Shown here: positions 26,891 through 36,011 of the stretch, one piece after another
Numbering within the stretch: position 1 is the stretch's first letter
Layout of the letters: each line of letters starts with the position of its first letter
Assembly (NCBI RefSeq): GCF_019264345.1
Contig: NZ_JAHVAO010000001.1
Span: 2,604,001 to 2,668,000, forward strand
Length of the DNA: 64,000 nucleotides
DNA from: Marinobacter arenosus
GTDB lineage: Bacteria > Pseudomonadota > Gammaproteobacteria > Pseudomonadales > Oleiphilaceae
Direction of reading: 5' to 3'
Position numbers and translations under genes: made by a program
The notes under the pieces: generated by a model
Database searches by the model: none
The model's input: the letters and a program-made list of their open reading frames with translations, nothing else
What the model was told of the DNA's origin: nothing

Positions 26891-27406
26891 ATGACATCTG
26901 AAGGATCGAATACCACCGCCATCTCGCTTCGCACACCCGTGAAGGACGATGGCTACAGGCTCCACCAGCTGGTGGCAGAATGCCCGCCGCTGGACCCCAA
27001 CTCGATTTACTGCAACCTCTTGCAGTGCAGCCACTTTGCCGAAACCGGCGTGGCCGCGGAGAAGGAAGGCGATCTGGTCGGCTTTATCTCCGGATACATC
27101 CCTCCCCAACAGCCCGAGACCGTGTTTGTCTGGCAGGTGGCGGTTCACGAGAAAGGTCGTGGACAGGGCCTGGCCAAGCGGATGCTGAAAGAGATCGTCG
27201 GCCGTGAGGCGTGCAAAAACGTCACGCACATGGAGACGACCATCACCGCAGACAACGAGGCCTCTTGGGCGCTGTTCCGCTCATTCGCCCGTGATATGGG
27301 AGCCGAGCTCACCTACCACGAGCACTTCGAGAAAGAGACCCATTTTGGTGGGCAGCACGATTCCGAGTTCCTGCTGCGCATCGGGCCCTTCACGAAGCCT
27401 GTCTGA
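26891..27406 (+). CDS. ectA: L-2,4-diaminobutyrate acetyltransferase
   Basis: A 171-residue GNAT enzyme that acetylates 2,4-diaminobutyrate at N-gamma in ectoine synthesis. Family stretches include CPPLDPNSIYCNLLQCSHF, the acetyl-CoA loop VHEKGRGQGLAKRML and the end FLLRIGPF. The ATG is taken as start; an in-frame TTG lies 21 bases upstream but overlaps the GAGG region. First gene of the ectA-ectB-ask set, expressed from the strong promoter just upstream. Confidence 0.93.
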   Translation: MTSEGSNTTAISLRTPVKDDGYRLHQLVAECPPLDPNSIYCNLLQCSHFAETGVAAEKEGDLVGFISGYIPPQQPETVFVWQVAVHEKGRGQGLAKRMLKEIVGREACKNVTHMETTITADNEASWALFRSFARDMGAELTYHEHFEKETHFGGQHDSEFLLRIGPFTKPV

Positions 27407-27471
27407 GAGCCCCGGTCCACGCCGGTGAAAGCCGGCCGTGAACGACTGTGAGACTGTGTTTTGGACTAGCC

Positions 27472-28870
<1,399 letters not shown>

Positions 28871-28921
28871 GACGCCTCCCGGCTCCGCACATTCATTCTG
28901 CAGGATAGCGAAGGCAAACCT

Positions 28922-30373
28922 ATGACTACCCAACAACATACCGTCGAGAAAATTGGCGGTACCTCAATGAGCAACTACGAGGCCGTTCGCGATAACATCA
29001 TTATTGGCAATCGCGACAAGGAAGACCTCTACCAGCGTATTTTCGTGGTCTCCGCCTACGGCGGCGTCACCAACGAACTGCTGGAGCACAAGAAGACCGG
29101 CGAGCCGGGCGTTTACGCCCTGTTTGCCGACGCCGAATCGGACTGGGCCTGGGGTGACGATCTCACCAAGCTGGTGAAGTTTCTCACCGACATCAACGGT
29201 GACCTGTTCGAGGACCCGATGCTCAAGCAGCAGGCCGACCAGTTCATCACCGACCGCATTGAAGGCGTCCGTGGCTGTCTGATCGATCTCCAGCGCCTGT
29301 GCTCCTACGGCCAGTTCCAGCTCGAGGAGCACCTGTTGACGGTGCGCGAGATGCTCGCCGGCATTGGTGAAGCCCACAGTGCGTTCAACACCGCCCTGAA
29401 GCTGCAGCAGGAAGGCATCAACGCCCGCTTCGTGGACCTGACGGGCTGGCGCGATGCGGAACTGCTGCCGCTGGATGACAAGCTCAAGCAGGCCTTCGAC
29501 GCCGTTGACCTGACCCGGGAGCTGCCGATCGTTACCGGTTACGCGCAATGCAAGGAAGGTCTGATGCGCACCTTCGACCGGGGCTACAGCGAAATGACCT
29601 TCAGCCGGGTGGCGGTGATCACCGAGGCCCGTGAGGCCATCATCCACAAGGAATACCATCTGAGTTCCGCGGACCCCAACATCGTCGGTGCCGACAAGGT
29701 CGTTCCGCTGGGTCGCACCAACTACGACGTGGCGGACCAGCTTGCCAACCTCGGGATGGAAGCCATCCACCCCCGTGCGGGCAAGGGGATGCGCCAGAAC
29801 GAAATTCCGTTGCGGGTAATGAACACCTTCGAGCCGGAGCACACCGGGACACTGATCACCGGAGATTACGTCAGCGAGACGCCGCAGGTCGAAATCATAG
29901 CCGGTGCCAAGGGCGTGTTTGCCATCGAAGTGTTCGATCAGGACATGCAGGGCGAGCCCGGTTCCGACCGCCGCATCCTGGATGTATTGGGCCGCTTCAA
30001 GGTGCGCTTCATGGCGAAGGACACCAACGCCAACACCATCACCCACTATGTGGACAGCACGCTCAAGCATGTGAAGCGTGTGGTGCGGGCGCTGAAAGAG
30101 GAGTTTCCGAACGCCGAGATCAACACTCGCAAGGTCTCACTGGTGTCTGCGATCGGCAGCGACATGAAGGTGCCGGGCATTCTTGCCCGTTCCGTGAATT
30201 CGCTGACCGAGAACGAAATCAGTGTCCTGGCCATTCACCAGTGCATGCGACAGGTGGACATCCAGTTCGTGGTCGATGAAGACCACTATGAAAAGGCGAT
30301 TGCCGCCCTTCACGGTGCCTTGATCGAGCCACACAATCACGAGTACGCCATCGTGGCGGCCTCGATCGAGTAA
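28922..30373 (+). CDS. Ectoine-pathway aspartate kinase (Ask_Ect)
   Basis: A 483-residue aspartokinase of the specialised type found in ectoine operons. It starts with the KIGGTSMSNYEAV motif (residues 10-22) and has an insert-bearing N-terminal kinase domain and two C-terminal ACT domains (about 330-480, including VSLVSAIGSDM and NEISVLAIHQCMRQVDIQFVV). It supplies aspartyl phosphate for aspartate semialdehyde and is thought to escape the usual lysine/threonine feedback. It follows ectB directly, where ectC would normally stand. Confidence 0.93.
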   Translation: MTTQQHTVEKIGGTSMSNYEAVRDNIIIGNRDKEDLYQRIFVVSAYGGVTNELLEHKKTGEPGVYALFADAESDWAWGDDLTKLVKFLTDINGDLFEDPMLKQQADQFITDRIEGVRGCLIDLQRLCSYGQFQLEEHLLTVREMLAGIGEAHSAFNTALKLQQEGINARFVDLTGWRDAELLPLDDKLKQAFDAVDLTRELPIVTGYAQCKEGLMRTFDRGYSEMTFSRVAVITEAREAIIHKEYHLSSADPNIVGADKVVPLGRTNYDVADQLANLGMEAIHPRAGKGMRQNEIPLRVMNTFEPEHTGTLITGDYVSETPQVEIIAGAKGVFAIEVFDQDMQGEPGSDRRILDVLGRFKVRFMAKDTNANTITHYVDSTLKHVKRVVRALKEEFPNAEINTRKVSLVSAIGSDMKVPGILARSVNSLTENEISVLAIHQCMRQVDIQFVVDEDHYEKAIAALHGALIEPHNHEYAIVAASIE

Positions 30374-30443
30374 CGGATTACCCGTAGGCGGAACCGGTCG
30401 CTTCGTCTGCGGGTAATGGAGGTTGTCTTGCCTCCAGGTCGGG

Positions 30444-30489
30444 GTGCCCGGCTGGCCGGTCTGCAGTGGCAGGTTGCAAGGCCGGGCAC
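30444..30489. other. Long GC-rich hairpin after ask
   Basis: Stem GTGCCCGGC/GCCGGGCAC (30444-30452 and 30481-30489) enclosing 28 bases, in the 253-base gap before the sigma factor gene. A second inverted pair, ATTACCCG/CGGGTAAT, lies at about 30377-30412. Neither has a T-run. They may act as a weak terminator or mRNA 3' end structure; nothing else is visible in the gap. Confidence 0.4.
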
Positions 30490-30626
30490 CACCCGATCCC
30501 CATCCGGACCGGACGATTTCTTCCTTTTATCCTTCCCCGTGACGACTACCCTCGACCTCAGGGGTGGTTAATCCATCAACACCTGAACAACGTATCTTCT
30601 GTAAATTTCCGACCGGTACCATAGCC

Positions 30627-31625
30627 ATGCGTAAAACGGATAGGCTGGGACCGTCTCCGACCACGCCCAACGATGGCGAAAGGGATTCCCTGGTTGGGCT
30701 GTATTTCAGGGATGCGTCCCGGTATGAGCTCCTGACGGATGAGGCGGAGCGCCGCCTCTCCCGAAAACTGACCCGCTGCTACCGCACCATCAGTACCGAA
30801 CTGGCGTTGCCGGTGGAAACCCCGCAGACCTTTCGGGAAGTCATCGGAAGTCTGGGGGATGCGTGCGCCTTTTCGACCCGCTGTCGCCGGGCCTTTCATC
30901 TGGCGACTGCGTGTCGTCGCAAGCTGATCCAGAGCAACCTGCGCCTGGCTGTGCACATTGCGCGCCGCTACGGTCAGCATGGCATTCCGATGTCGGACCT
31001 GATCCAGGACGCGAATATCGGCCTGATCAAGGCCGCCGAGCGATTCGATCCCGGCAAGGGCTTTCGGTTCTCGACCTACGCGTACTGGTGGATCAGTGAA
31101 GAGGTGAAGCGCTGCCTTCAGCGCGGAACCCGTCTGGTGCACACCCCCGAAAACGTGGTCGATGAAATTCGCCAGTTGCACCGGGTATCGCTGGGCATGC
31201 ACCAGACCCTTGGCCGCACCCCGTCCCAGTCCGAGCTGGCCAGGGAAATGGAGGCTTCGCCCTCCCGGATCGGCGAATTGCGCGCCCTCGCCTTGCGTGA
31301 GGTGTCCACGGACGTCCCGTTGGTCGACGATGGGTCTGTGACCCTGGGAGACAGCCTGGAGGCGGCAGAACAGCAGGCTCCCGAGCATGCCATGTCGCAG
31401 CGCGACCGCCGCCGGACCCTGACCGCCATGATGGGAGAGCTGACCGATCGTGAACAGGCCATCCTGTCACGACGCTACGGTCTTGGTCTGCCCGAACCGG
31501 AGACGCTGCAGGTCATTTCGGATGATCTGGGGATCAGTCGGGAGCGGGTTCGTCAGATTGAGAAGATGGCGGTGAAGAAACTGCAGAGCCGATTCTCTGA
31601 CCCCGAGGATGTCTTTGGAGCCTGA
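30627..31625 (+). CDS. Sigma-70 family RNA polymerase sigma factor (RpoS/group 2-like)
   Basis: About 332 residues. Region 1.2 (LVGLYFRDASRYELLTDEAE), region 2 (LIQSNLRLAVHIARRYG, FDPGKGFRFSTYAYWWI), region 3 and region 4 (LTDREQAILSRRYGLG, ISRERVRQIEKMA) are all present. A segment of about 45 residues between regions 1.2 and 2.1 (after LSRKL) is longer than in RpoS and has no match I recognise. No good ribosome site is seen; a GTG 63 bases upstream is an alternative start. It lies just after the ectoine genes and may be a stress sigma factor; this is inferred. Confidence 0.85.
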   Translation: MRKTDRLGPSPTTPNDGERDSLVGLYFRDASRYELLTDEAERRLSRKLTRCYRTISTELALPVETPQTFREVIGSLGDACAFSTRCRRAFHLATACRRKLIQSNLRLAVHIARRYGQHGIPMSDLIQDANIGLIKAAERFDPGKGFRFSTYAYWWISEEVKRCLQRGTRLVHTPENVVDEIRQLHRVSLGMHQTLGRTPSQSELAREMEASPSRIGELRALALREVSTDVPLVDDGSVTLGDSLEAAEQQAPEHAMSQRDRRRTLTAMMGELTDREQAILSRRYGLGLPEPETLQVISDDLGISRERVRQIEKMAVKKLQSRFSDPEDVFGA

Positions 31626-31634
31626 CCGTCCCGG

Positions 31635-32090
31635 TCAGGCTCCGTGCAACAGCACATACCAGGCGCCAATCGCCACCTGGCAGAGCAGTACTACGAACGT
31701 GAGAAACAGACGCAGGCGCAGGTACCAGTCCGGCCAGTAGAGTCGCATCCAGCGGGCGTCGACCAGATAGAGGGCCAGATACGCGACCGTGTAGAGCAGA
31801 ATCTGACCCGGCGTCGAAAGCAGCAGGCCGACGCCGGCGGTTACGAAAAAAATCTGGCTGAACACCATGGTCACGAGCGGGGACTGCGGATAACAGCAAT
31901 CGTCCAGTTGCATGGAAATGGGCCAGTACACCCCGGCCATGAAGGCAAGAATCCCCGCGCTGTACAGGTAGAACCAGGACACCGCCGCGACGCTGTACTG
32001 GGGCATGAGGTACACGGTTGCGACCGCCGCGAGGAAGGGCAGCAGGCCGGCGACACCAAATACGATGGCCAGTCGGGCAACAGCAATCAC
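31635..32090 (-). CDS. DUF3429 family membrane protein
   Basis: A 151-residue protein with five hydrophobic helices. Features of DUF3429 include the N-terminal GLLPFLAA segment, FLYSAGILAFMAGVYW-like second and third helices (here SWFYLYSAGILAFMAG) and a DARWMRLYWPDWYLRLR loop. Function unknown in the family. Its ATG overlaps the stop of the upstream DUF6482 gene by four bases, showing translational coupling, and it ends the pdxH-PPTase-tag series. Confidence 0.82.
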   Translation of the reverse strand: MIAVARLAIVFGVAGLLPFLAAVATVYLMPQYSVAAVSWFYLYSAGILAFMAGVYWPISMQLDDCCYPQSPLVTMVFSQIFFVTAGVGLLLSTPGQILLYTVAYLALYLVDARWMRLYWPDWYLRLRLFLTFVVLLCQVAIGAWYVLLHGA

Positions 32091-32392
32091 GTCTTTTCCC
32101 TCTGCACCCTTATCCGCATGGGCTCAACGTGGGCCGGCTCCATCCCAACCATCTCATGGTACGCGGACGGGTGCACCACCTGGGTCTCCCGGACCTGAAA
32201 CCCCGCGAGGGTGTCCTGGATCTGCCAGGAACTTCGGAACAGGCTGGTGACTCCGTCTTTGTCGGACAGCAACAGCAGTCGGCCATCCAGCGTAAGCCTG
32301 GCCATGTAGTGCTGGCCTTCGAGGGAGATGATTTCCAGCAGTTCGATGACCGGACCTTGGCTGTTTCGCAATTCTTCCAGGGTGATTCTCAC
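32087..32392 (-). CDS. Conserved small protein (DUF6482-like)
   Basis: A 101-residue soluble protein, without signal peptide or Cys. The segment LEGQHYMARLTLDGRLLLLSDKDG looks like a beta-rich core; the tail (AYHEMVGMEPAHVEPMRIRVQRE) matches proteins listed as DUF6482 in gammaproteobacteria, as far as I recall. Stop overlaps the next start (ATGA). No function known. Confidence 0.75.
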   Translation of the reverse strand: MRITLEELRNSQGPVIELLEIISLEGQHYMARLTLDGRLLLLSDKDGVTSLFRSSWQIQDTLAGFQVRETQVVHPSAYHEMVGMEPAHVEPMRIRVQREKT

Positions 32393-32449
32393 AGTGAAGC
32401 TCCGGAGTTGGTGTTATTGGCAGTGTTACGACTCCGGTACGTAATGAGA

Positions 32450-33031
32450 TCAGTTGCCGAGCGCCAGACACCTCTGATGTTGCGGGCATCGGACCAGGTG
32501 ATCGTTCACCATGCCGGTGGCCTGCATGAAGGCGTAAATGATGGTCGGGCCGACGAAGGTGAAGCCGGCGCGCTTGAGCGCCCGGGACATTGCTTCGGAT
32601 TCGGGGGTGGTCACCGGAACGTCCTCAAACCGCTCCCAGGCGTTCTGGATGGGGCGGCCATCGACGAAGGACCAGAGAAAGTCACTGAAACTCTGGCCGT
32701 TCTCGCGAAACTCAAGAAATCCCCGGGCGTTCTTGATGATGGACTGAACCTTCAGGCGGTTCCGGATGATGCCAGGATTGGCGAGCAATTCCGCGACTTT
32801 CGCATCGTCGTACCGCACGATTCGCTCCGGATTGAAGCCATCGTAGGCCTCGCGATAGTTCTCTTGCTTGCGCAGGATGGTAATCCAGCTCAGGCCGGCT
32901 TGCTGGCCGTCCAGGCACAGCTTTTCAAACAGGGCCAGGTCATCGTATTCGGGCCGGCCCCAGACGGTGTCGTGGTAGTGAACGTACAGTGGGTCGGTGC
33001 CACACCAGGGACAGCGTTCGGTGTTTGCCAT
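32450..33031 (-). CDS. tag: DNA-3-methyladenine glycosylase I
   Basis: A 193-residue Tag enzyme that removes 3-methyladenine from alkylated DNA. The N-terminal RCPWCGTDPLYVHYHDTVWG is nearly invariant (it includes the first zinc-binding Cys and the HDxxWG motif), followed by the catalytic Glu region FEKLCLDGQQAGLSW and the zinc-binding His/Cys near the C-terminus (CPQHQRC). Length matches E. coli Tag (187). It begins 3 bases after the PPTase gene ends. Confidence 0.94.
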   Translation of the reverse strand: MANTERCPWCGTDPLYVHYHDTVWGRPEYDDLALFEKLCLDGQQAGLSWITILRKQENYREAYDGFNPERIVRYDDAKVAELLANPGIIRNRLKVQSIIKNARGFLEFRENGQSFSDFLWSFVDGRPIQNAWERFEDVPVTTPESEAMSRALKRAGFTFVGPTIIYAFMQATGMVNDHLVRCPQHQRCLALGN

Positions 33032-33034
33032 CGC

Positions 33035-33817
33035 TTAGCCTTGCTCCTCTGAAGGACGGTGTGTGGGTTCGATGCGACGTCGCAACACCGGGGTTTCCGA
33101 CTCGCGCGGCTCATCAGTCCCGGCCAAGCCATAGTCCTCGGGTGGTGCCTCAAACCGCCGCAGCATCGGGGGCGTCGGATCGCTCTGGCGGTATACCAGC
33201 GTCACCAGAAATCCCTCCACGCGCCAGCAGTCGGCGTGCCAGTCCGGTTCGGCCTGGTCACCCCGGAGGTCGAAGCCCGGGCCAACTTCCAGAGTTTGCA
33301 GATTGCCGGCAATGCCCCGGCCCGTCGCCTTCAGCCAGGCCTCCTTGAGGGTCCAGACTTTCAGAAAGGTTTCCGGGTTGTCCTCGGCCAGCAACCACGA
33401 CTGTTCCAGCGGTGAAAACCAGCGTCGAGCGACCCGTTGCCAGTGGGGGTGGCGGGTGCAGGGCTCGATGTCCAGGCCAATCCGGTGCGCCGGACTGGTG
33501 GCACAGGCGGAAAGGCCGTGGCTATGGCTCAAGGACAGATGCCAGCCAACCGGCTCGGCTGAGGCCACCGGGCGGCCGTTGATCGGTCTGCACCGGGCAG
33601 CCTCCTGGCCACTGGCACCGGCAATCGCCCGGCGAATCAGCCAGCGGCTGGACAGGTACTCCCGCTTGCGCGGGCCGCTGAATTTGTCCGCCGTCTCGCG
33701 TTCGTAATCGGTGAGCCAGTCCGGCAGCCGGGAGGCCTCCCGGCCCGCTTCCCGGCACAACCAGATCGCCGGCTGCGGATCAGGGTTGAAGGCGCTGGAT
33801 GAGCCAGTCATCGCCAT
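33035..33817 (-). CDS. 4'-phosphopantetheinyl transferase superfamily protein (Sfp type)
   Basis: About 260 residues, Sfp-like. The Mg-binding motif appears as RIGLDIEP, the downstream W-x3-KEA-x3-K motif as VWTLKEAWLKATG, and FSPLEQSWL is the intervening segment. It transfers phosphopantetheine from CoA to carrier proteins. The 5' end overlaps the pdxH gene by about 38 bases; an in-frame ATG two codons later would shorten the overlap only slightly. The carrier protein it serves is not in this window. Confidence 0.88.
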   Translation of the reverse strand: MAMTGSSSAFNPDPQPAIWLCREAGREASRLPDWLTDYERETADKFSGPRKREYLSSRWLIRRAIAGASGQEAARCRPINGRPVASAEPVGWHLSLSHSHGLSACATSPAHRIGLDIEPCTRHPHWQRVARRWFSPLEQSWLLAEDNPETFLKVWTLKEAWLKATGRGIAGNLQTLEVGPGFDLRGDQAEPDWHADCWRVEGFLVTLVYRQSDPTPPMLRRFEAPPEDYGLAGTDEPRESETPVLRRRIEPTHRPSEEQG

Positions 33818-34415
33818 CCCTCACGTATTCGAACCGGTCGTGGAGTCGGCTCGGGCGCCCCTGCCAGAACTCGATCCGGTCGGGCACTACGCGGTAACCA
33901 CCCCAGAAACTGGGCAGTGGGATCTCGCCCTCGCTGAACTTCCGTTTGAGTTCGGCCACTTTCTGCTCCAGCAGGCCGCGGGACGTGATGGCCTTGCTCT
34001 GTTCCGATACCCAGGCGCCGATCTGGCTGCCGCGGGGGCGCGATGCAAAGTAACGCAGGGACTCCGATTTGCTGACCTTTTCCACCGGCCCCTGAATGCG
34101 GACTTGCCGATTCAGGCCGATCCAGGGAAACAGGAGGGCCGCCTGGGGGTTCTCCTCGATTTCACGAGCTTTGCGACTGCCATAATTGGTGTAGAACACG
34201 AAACCGTTCTGGTCGAAGTATTTCAACAGCACGGTACGCAGGTCGGGCAGACCGTCTGCGCCGGCGGTGGCCAGAGACATGGCATTGGGCTCCAGCAGGC
34301 CTGCTTGCAGCGCGTCCTGGAACCAGTGTTGGAATTGCCGCACCGGATTGTCATCGAGGGCATCGCGATCGAGCCCCTCACTTTCAAACTCCCGACGCAT
34401 ATCGCCGATGTCCAT
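33780..34415 (-). CDS. pdxH: Pyridoxamine 5'-phosphate oxidase
   Basis: A 211-residue FMN oxidase that makes pyridoxal 5'-phosphate from PNP or PMP. Typical stretches are MSLATAGADGLPDLRTVLLKYFD, FYTNYGSRKAREIEENPQAALLF (FMN-binding), the substrate loop SKSESLRYFASRPRGSQIGAWVS and the C-terminal DRFEYVRDGDDWLIQRLQP. Length and ends match E. coli PdxH (218). First gene of a five-gene leftward series. Confidence 0.95.
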   Translation of the reverse strand: MDIGDMRREFESEGLDRDALDDNPVRQFQHWFQDALQAGLLEPNAMSLATAGADGLPDLRTVLLKYFDQNGFVFYTNYGSRKAREIEENPQAALLFPWIGLNRQVRIQGPVEKVSKSESLRYFASRPRGSQIGAWVSEQSKAITSRGLLEQKVAELKRKFSEGEIPLPSFWGGYRVVPDRIEFWQGRPSRLHDRFEYVRDGDDWLIQRLQP

Positions 34416-34639
34416 AAAGCTTCCCTCGTCTTCAACAGGCCAAGAACACTCTGACCGCTGAGCATAACGGGTTCGGCGGCGGCTGTCAGGGGCAGTATAT
34501 GTCCGCTTTAATTACACAAAAAAACAAAAGAATGAGTCCTGGTTCACATTTCGCCCCGTATTACTTTCCACATTTATGGGGAGTCAGGCCCGGCAAGTCC
34601 AGTCAGGAACCTCGCCCTGAACCGAGAGAGAAAGAGACG

Positions 34640-35926
34640 ATGTTGGCAGAATACGATTTATCCCTGGTCATTGCGTCCTATGTGGTGGCTTTGCTCGCGG
34701 CCTACACCGCGCTGTATTTCGGAACCCGACTTAACACCGCCCAGGGCGGTGAGCGCCGGCGCTGGCTGATAACCGGTGCGCTGGTCATGGGCTCCGGGGT
34801 GTGGACCATGCACTTCGTGGGCATGCGCGCCATGCCGATGGAAGCGCCGATGTCCTTCGACACTGTCATGACCGTAGTGTCGTGGCTTGCGGCCGTTGTG
34901 GCGTCTGGCGTGGCCCTGAACATCATTGGTCGGACCCGGATCAGTGCCGCCCTGTTTGGCACTGCCACACTGGCCATGTCCGGCGGGGTCGTGGTCATGC
35001 ATTACCTGGGCATGTACGCCATGCGCATGTCCGCGGACCCGGTTGTTGATACCGGCTTCCTGGTGCTTTCGGTGATTATTGCCGTGGTCGCGTCCGGGGC
35101 GGCGCTGGCGATGTGTCGCAAACTGCAAGGGCTGGAGGGCGGGCGTGCCCTGATGATCCAGTTCGTGGCCGCCCTCGTGATGGCAGCTGCAATTTGCGGT
35201 ATGCACTACACCGGCATGATTGCCCTGCAATTTCCGCCGGGTGCGGTACCTGCGGCGGATAATGGTCTGCGCGGCGAATGGATCGGTATTCCCCTGGCTG
35301 TGGCCTGTGTTGCGCTTCTGGCTGTCGCCCTGGTGGTCACGATTATGGACGTGCGCGCCCGGCGTGAGCTGGAACTCAAAAAGGCGGAGGAAAGCCGCTG
35401 GGTCGAGCAAATGGCGTTTGTGGATTCCGTGACAGGATTACCCAATCGCTCCGGGCTGGAGCAGGAGCTGCTTGAGCACCTTGCCCGACCCGATGCCCGT
35501 GAGCACCCGTTTGCGCTGATTTATCTCGATGTTGCCAATTTCCGTGAGCTTACTGACCGGCTTGGGCATCGGGAGCTCGAAGACGCTATCCGGGAGATCA
35601 GTAGCGCCTTGCGGGCGGACCTGTCCGACACCGTGTACCTGGCGCGCTATTCCGCCGGCGCCTTTGTGGCCCTGGTGCCGGATTATGAGAGTGCCGACCA
35701 CGCGTTCATGTACAGGCGCCTGCGACAGATTGATGGGTCAATTACCACCGCCGGTATGGCCATTACATGGCGTGCCGGCCAGTCCGTCTACCCGACCACT
35801 GGCACGTCGAGCCGCAAACTGGTGCGCGCAGCCATGGTACCCCGCGACCTGAACGACATTGGCCATTTCGCCAACATGGAAGCGACGCCGGAACTGGCCT
35901 TGCCCGGTCAGCTCGGTGGCAGCTGA
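34640..35926 (+). CDS. MHYT sensor protein with degenerate GGDEF domain
   Basis: A 428-residue membrane protein. Seven helices (about 5-245) carry three MHYT motifs (MHFVGM, MHYLGM, MHYTGM), which are thought to bind copper and sense small gases. A GGDEF-fold domain follows (about 265-400, with DSVTGLPNRSGLEQELLEHL), but the active-site loop reads SAGAF instead of GGDEF/GGEEF, so cyclase activity is unlikely. It may bind c-di-GMP or GTP. The start at MLAEYDL follows GAGAGAAAGAG; an upstream 47-codon extension is not convincing. Confidence 0.85.
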   Translation: MLAEYDLSLVIASYVVALLAAYTALYFGTRLNTAQGGERRRWLITGALVMGSGVWTMHFVGMRAMPMEAPMSFDTVMTVVSWLAAVVASGVALNIIGRTRISAALFGTATLAMSGGVVVMHYLGMYAMRMSADPVVDTGFLVLSVIIAVVASGAALAMCRKLQGLEGGRALMIQFVAALVMAAAICGMHYTGMIALQFPPGAVPAADNGLRGEWIGIPLAVACVALLAVALVVTIMDVRARRELELKKAEESRWVEQMAFVDSVTGLPNRSGLEQELLEHLARPDAREHPFALIYLDVANFRELTDRLGHRELEDAIREISSALRADLSDTVYLARYSAGAFVALVPDYESADHAFMYRRLRQIDGSITTAGMAITWRAGQSVYPTTGTSSRKLVRAAMVPRDLNDIGHFANMEATPELALPGQLGGS

Positions 35927-36011
35927 CAAAACGGGTCAAGGCCGACTATCCTTGTGATCAGGCGGGGGCGAAGAAGCCCCCTGGGATTGTGCCTTTGACA
36001 AGGAGAGATTC

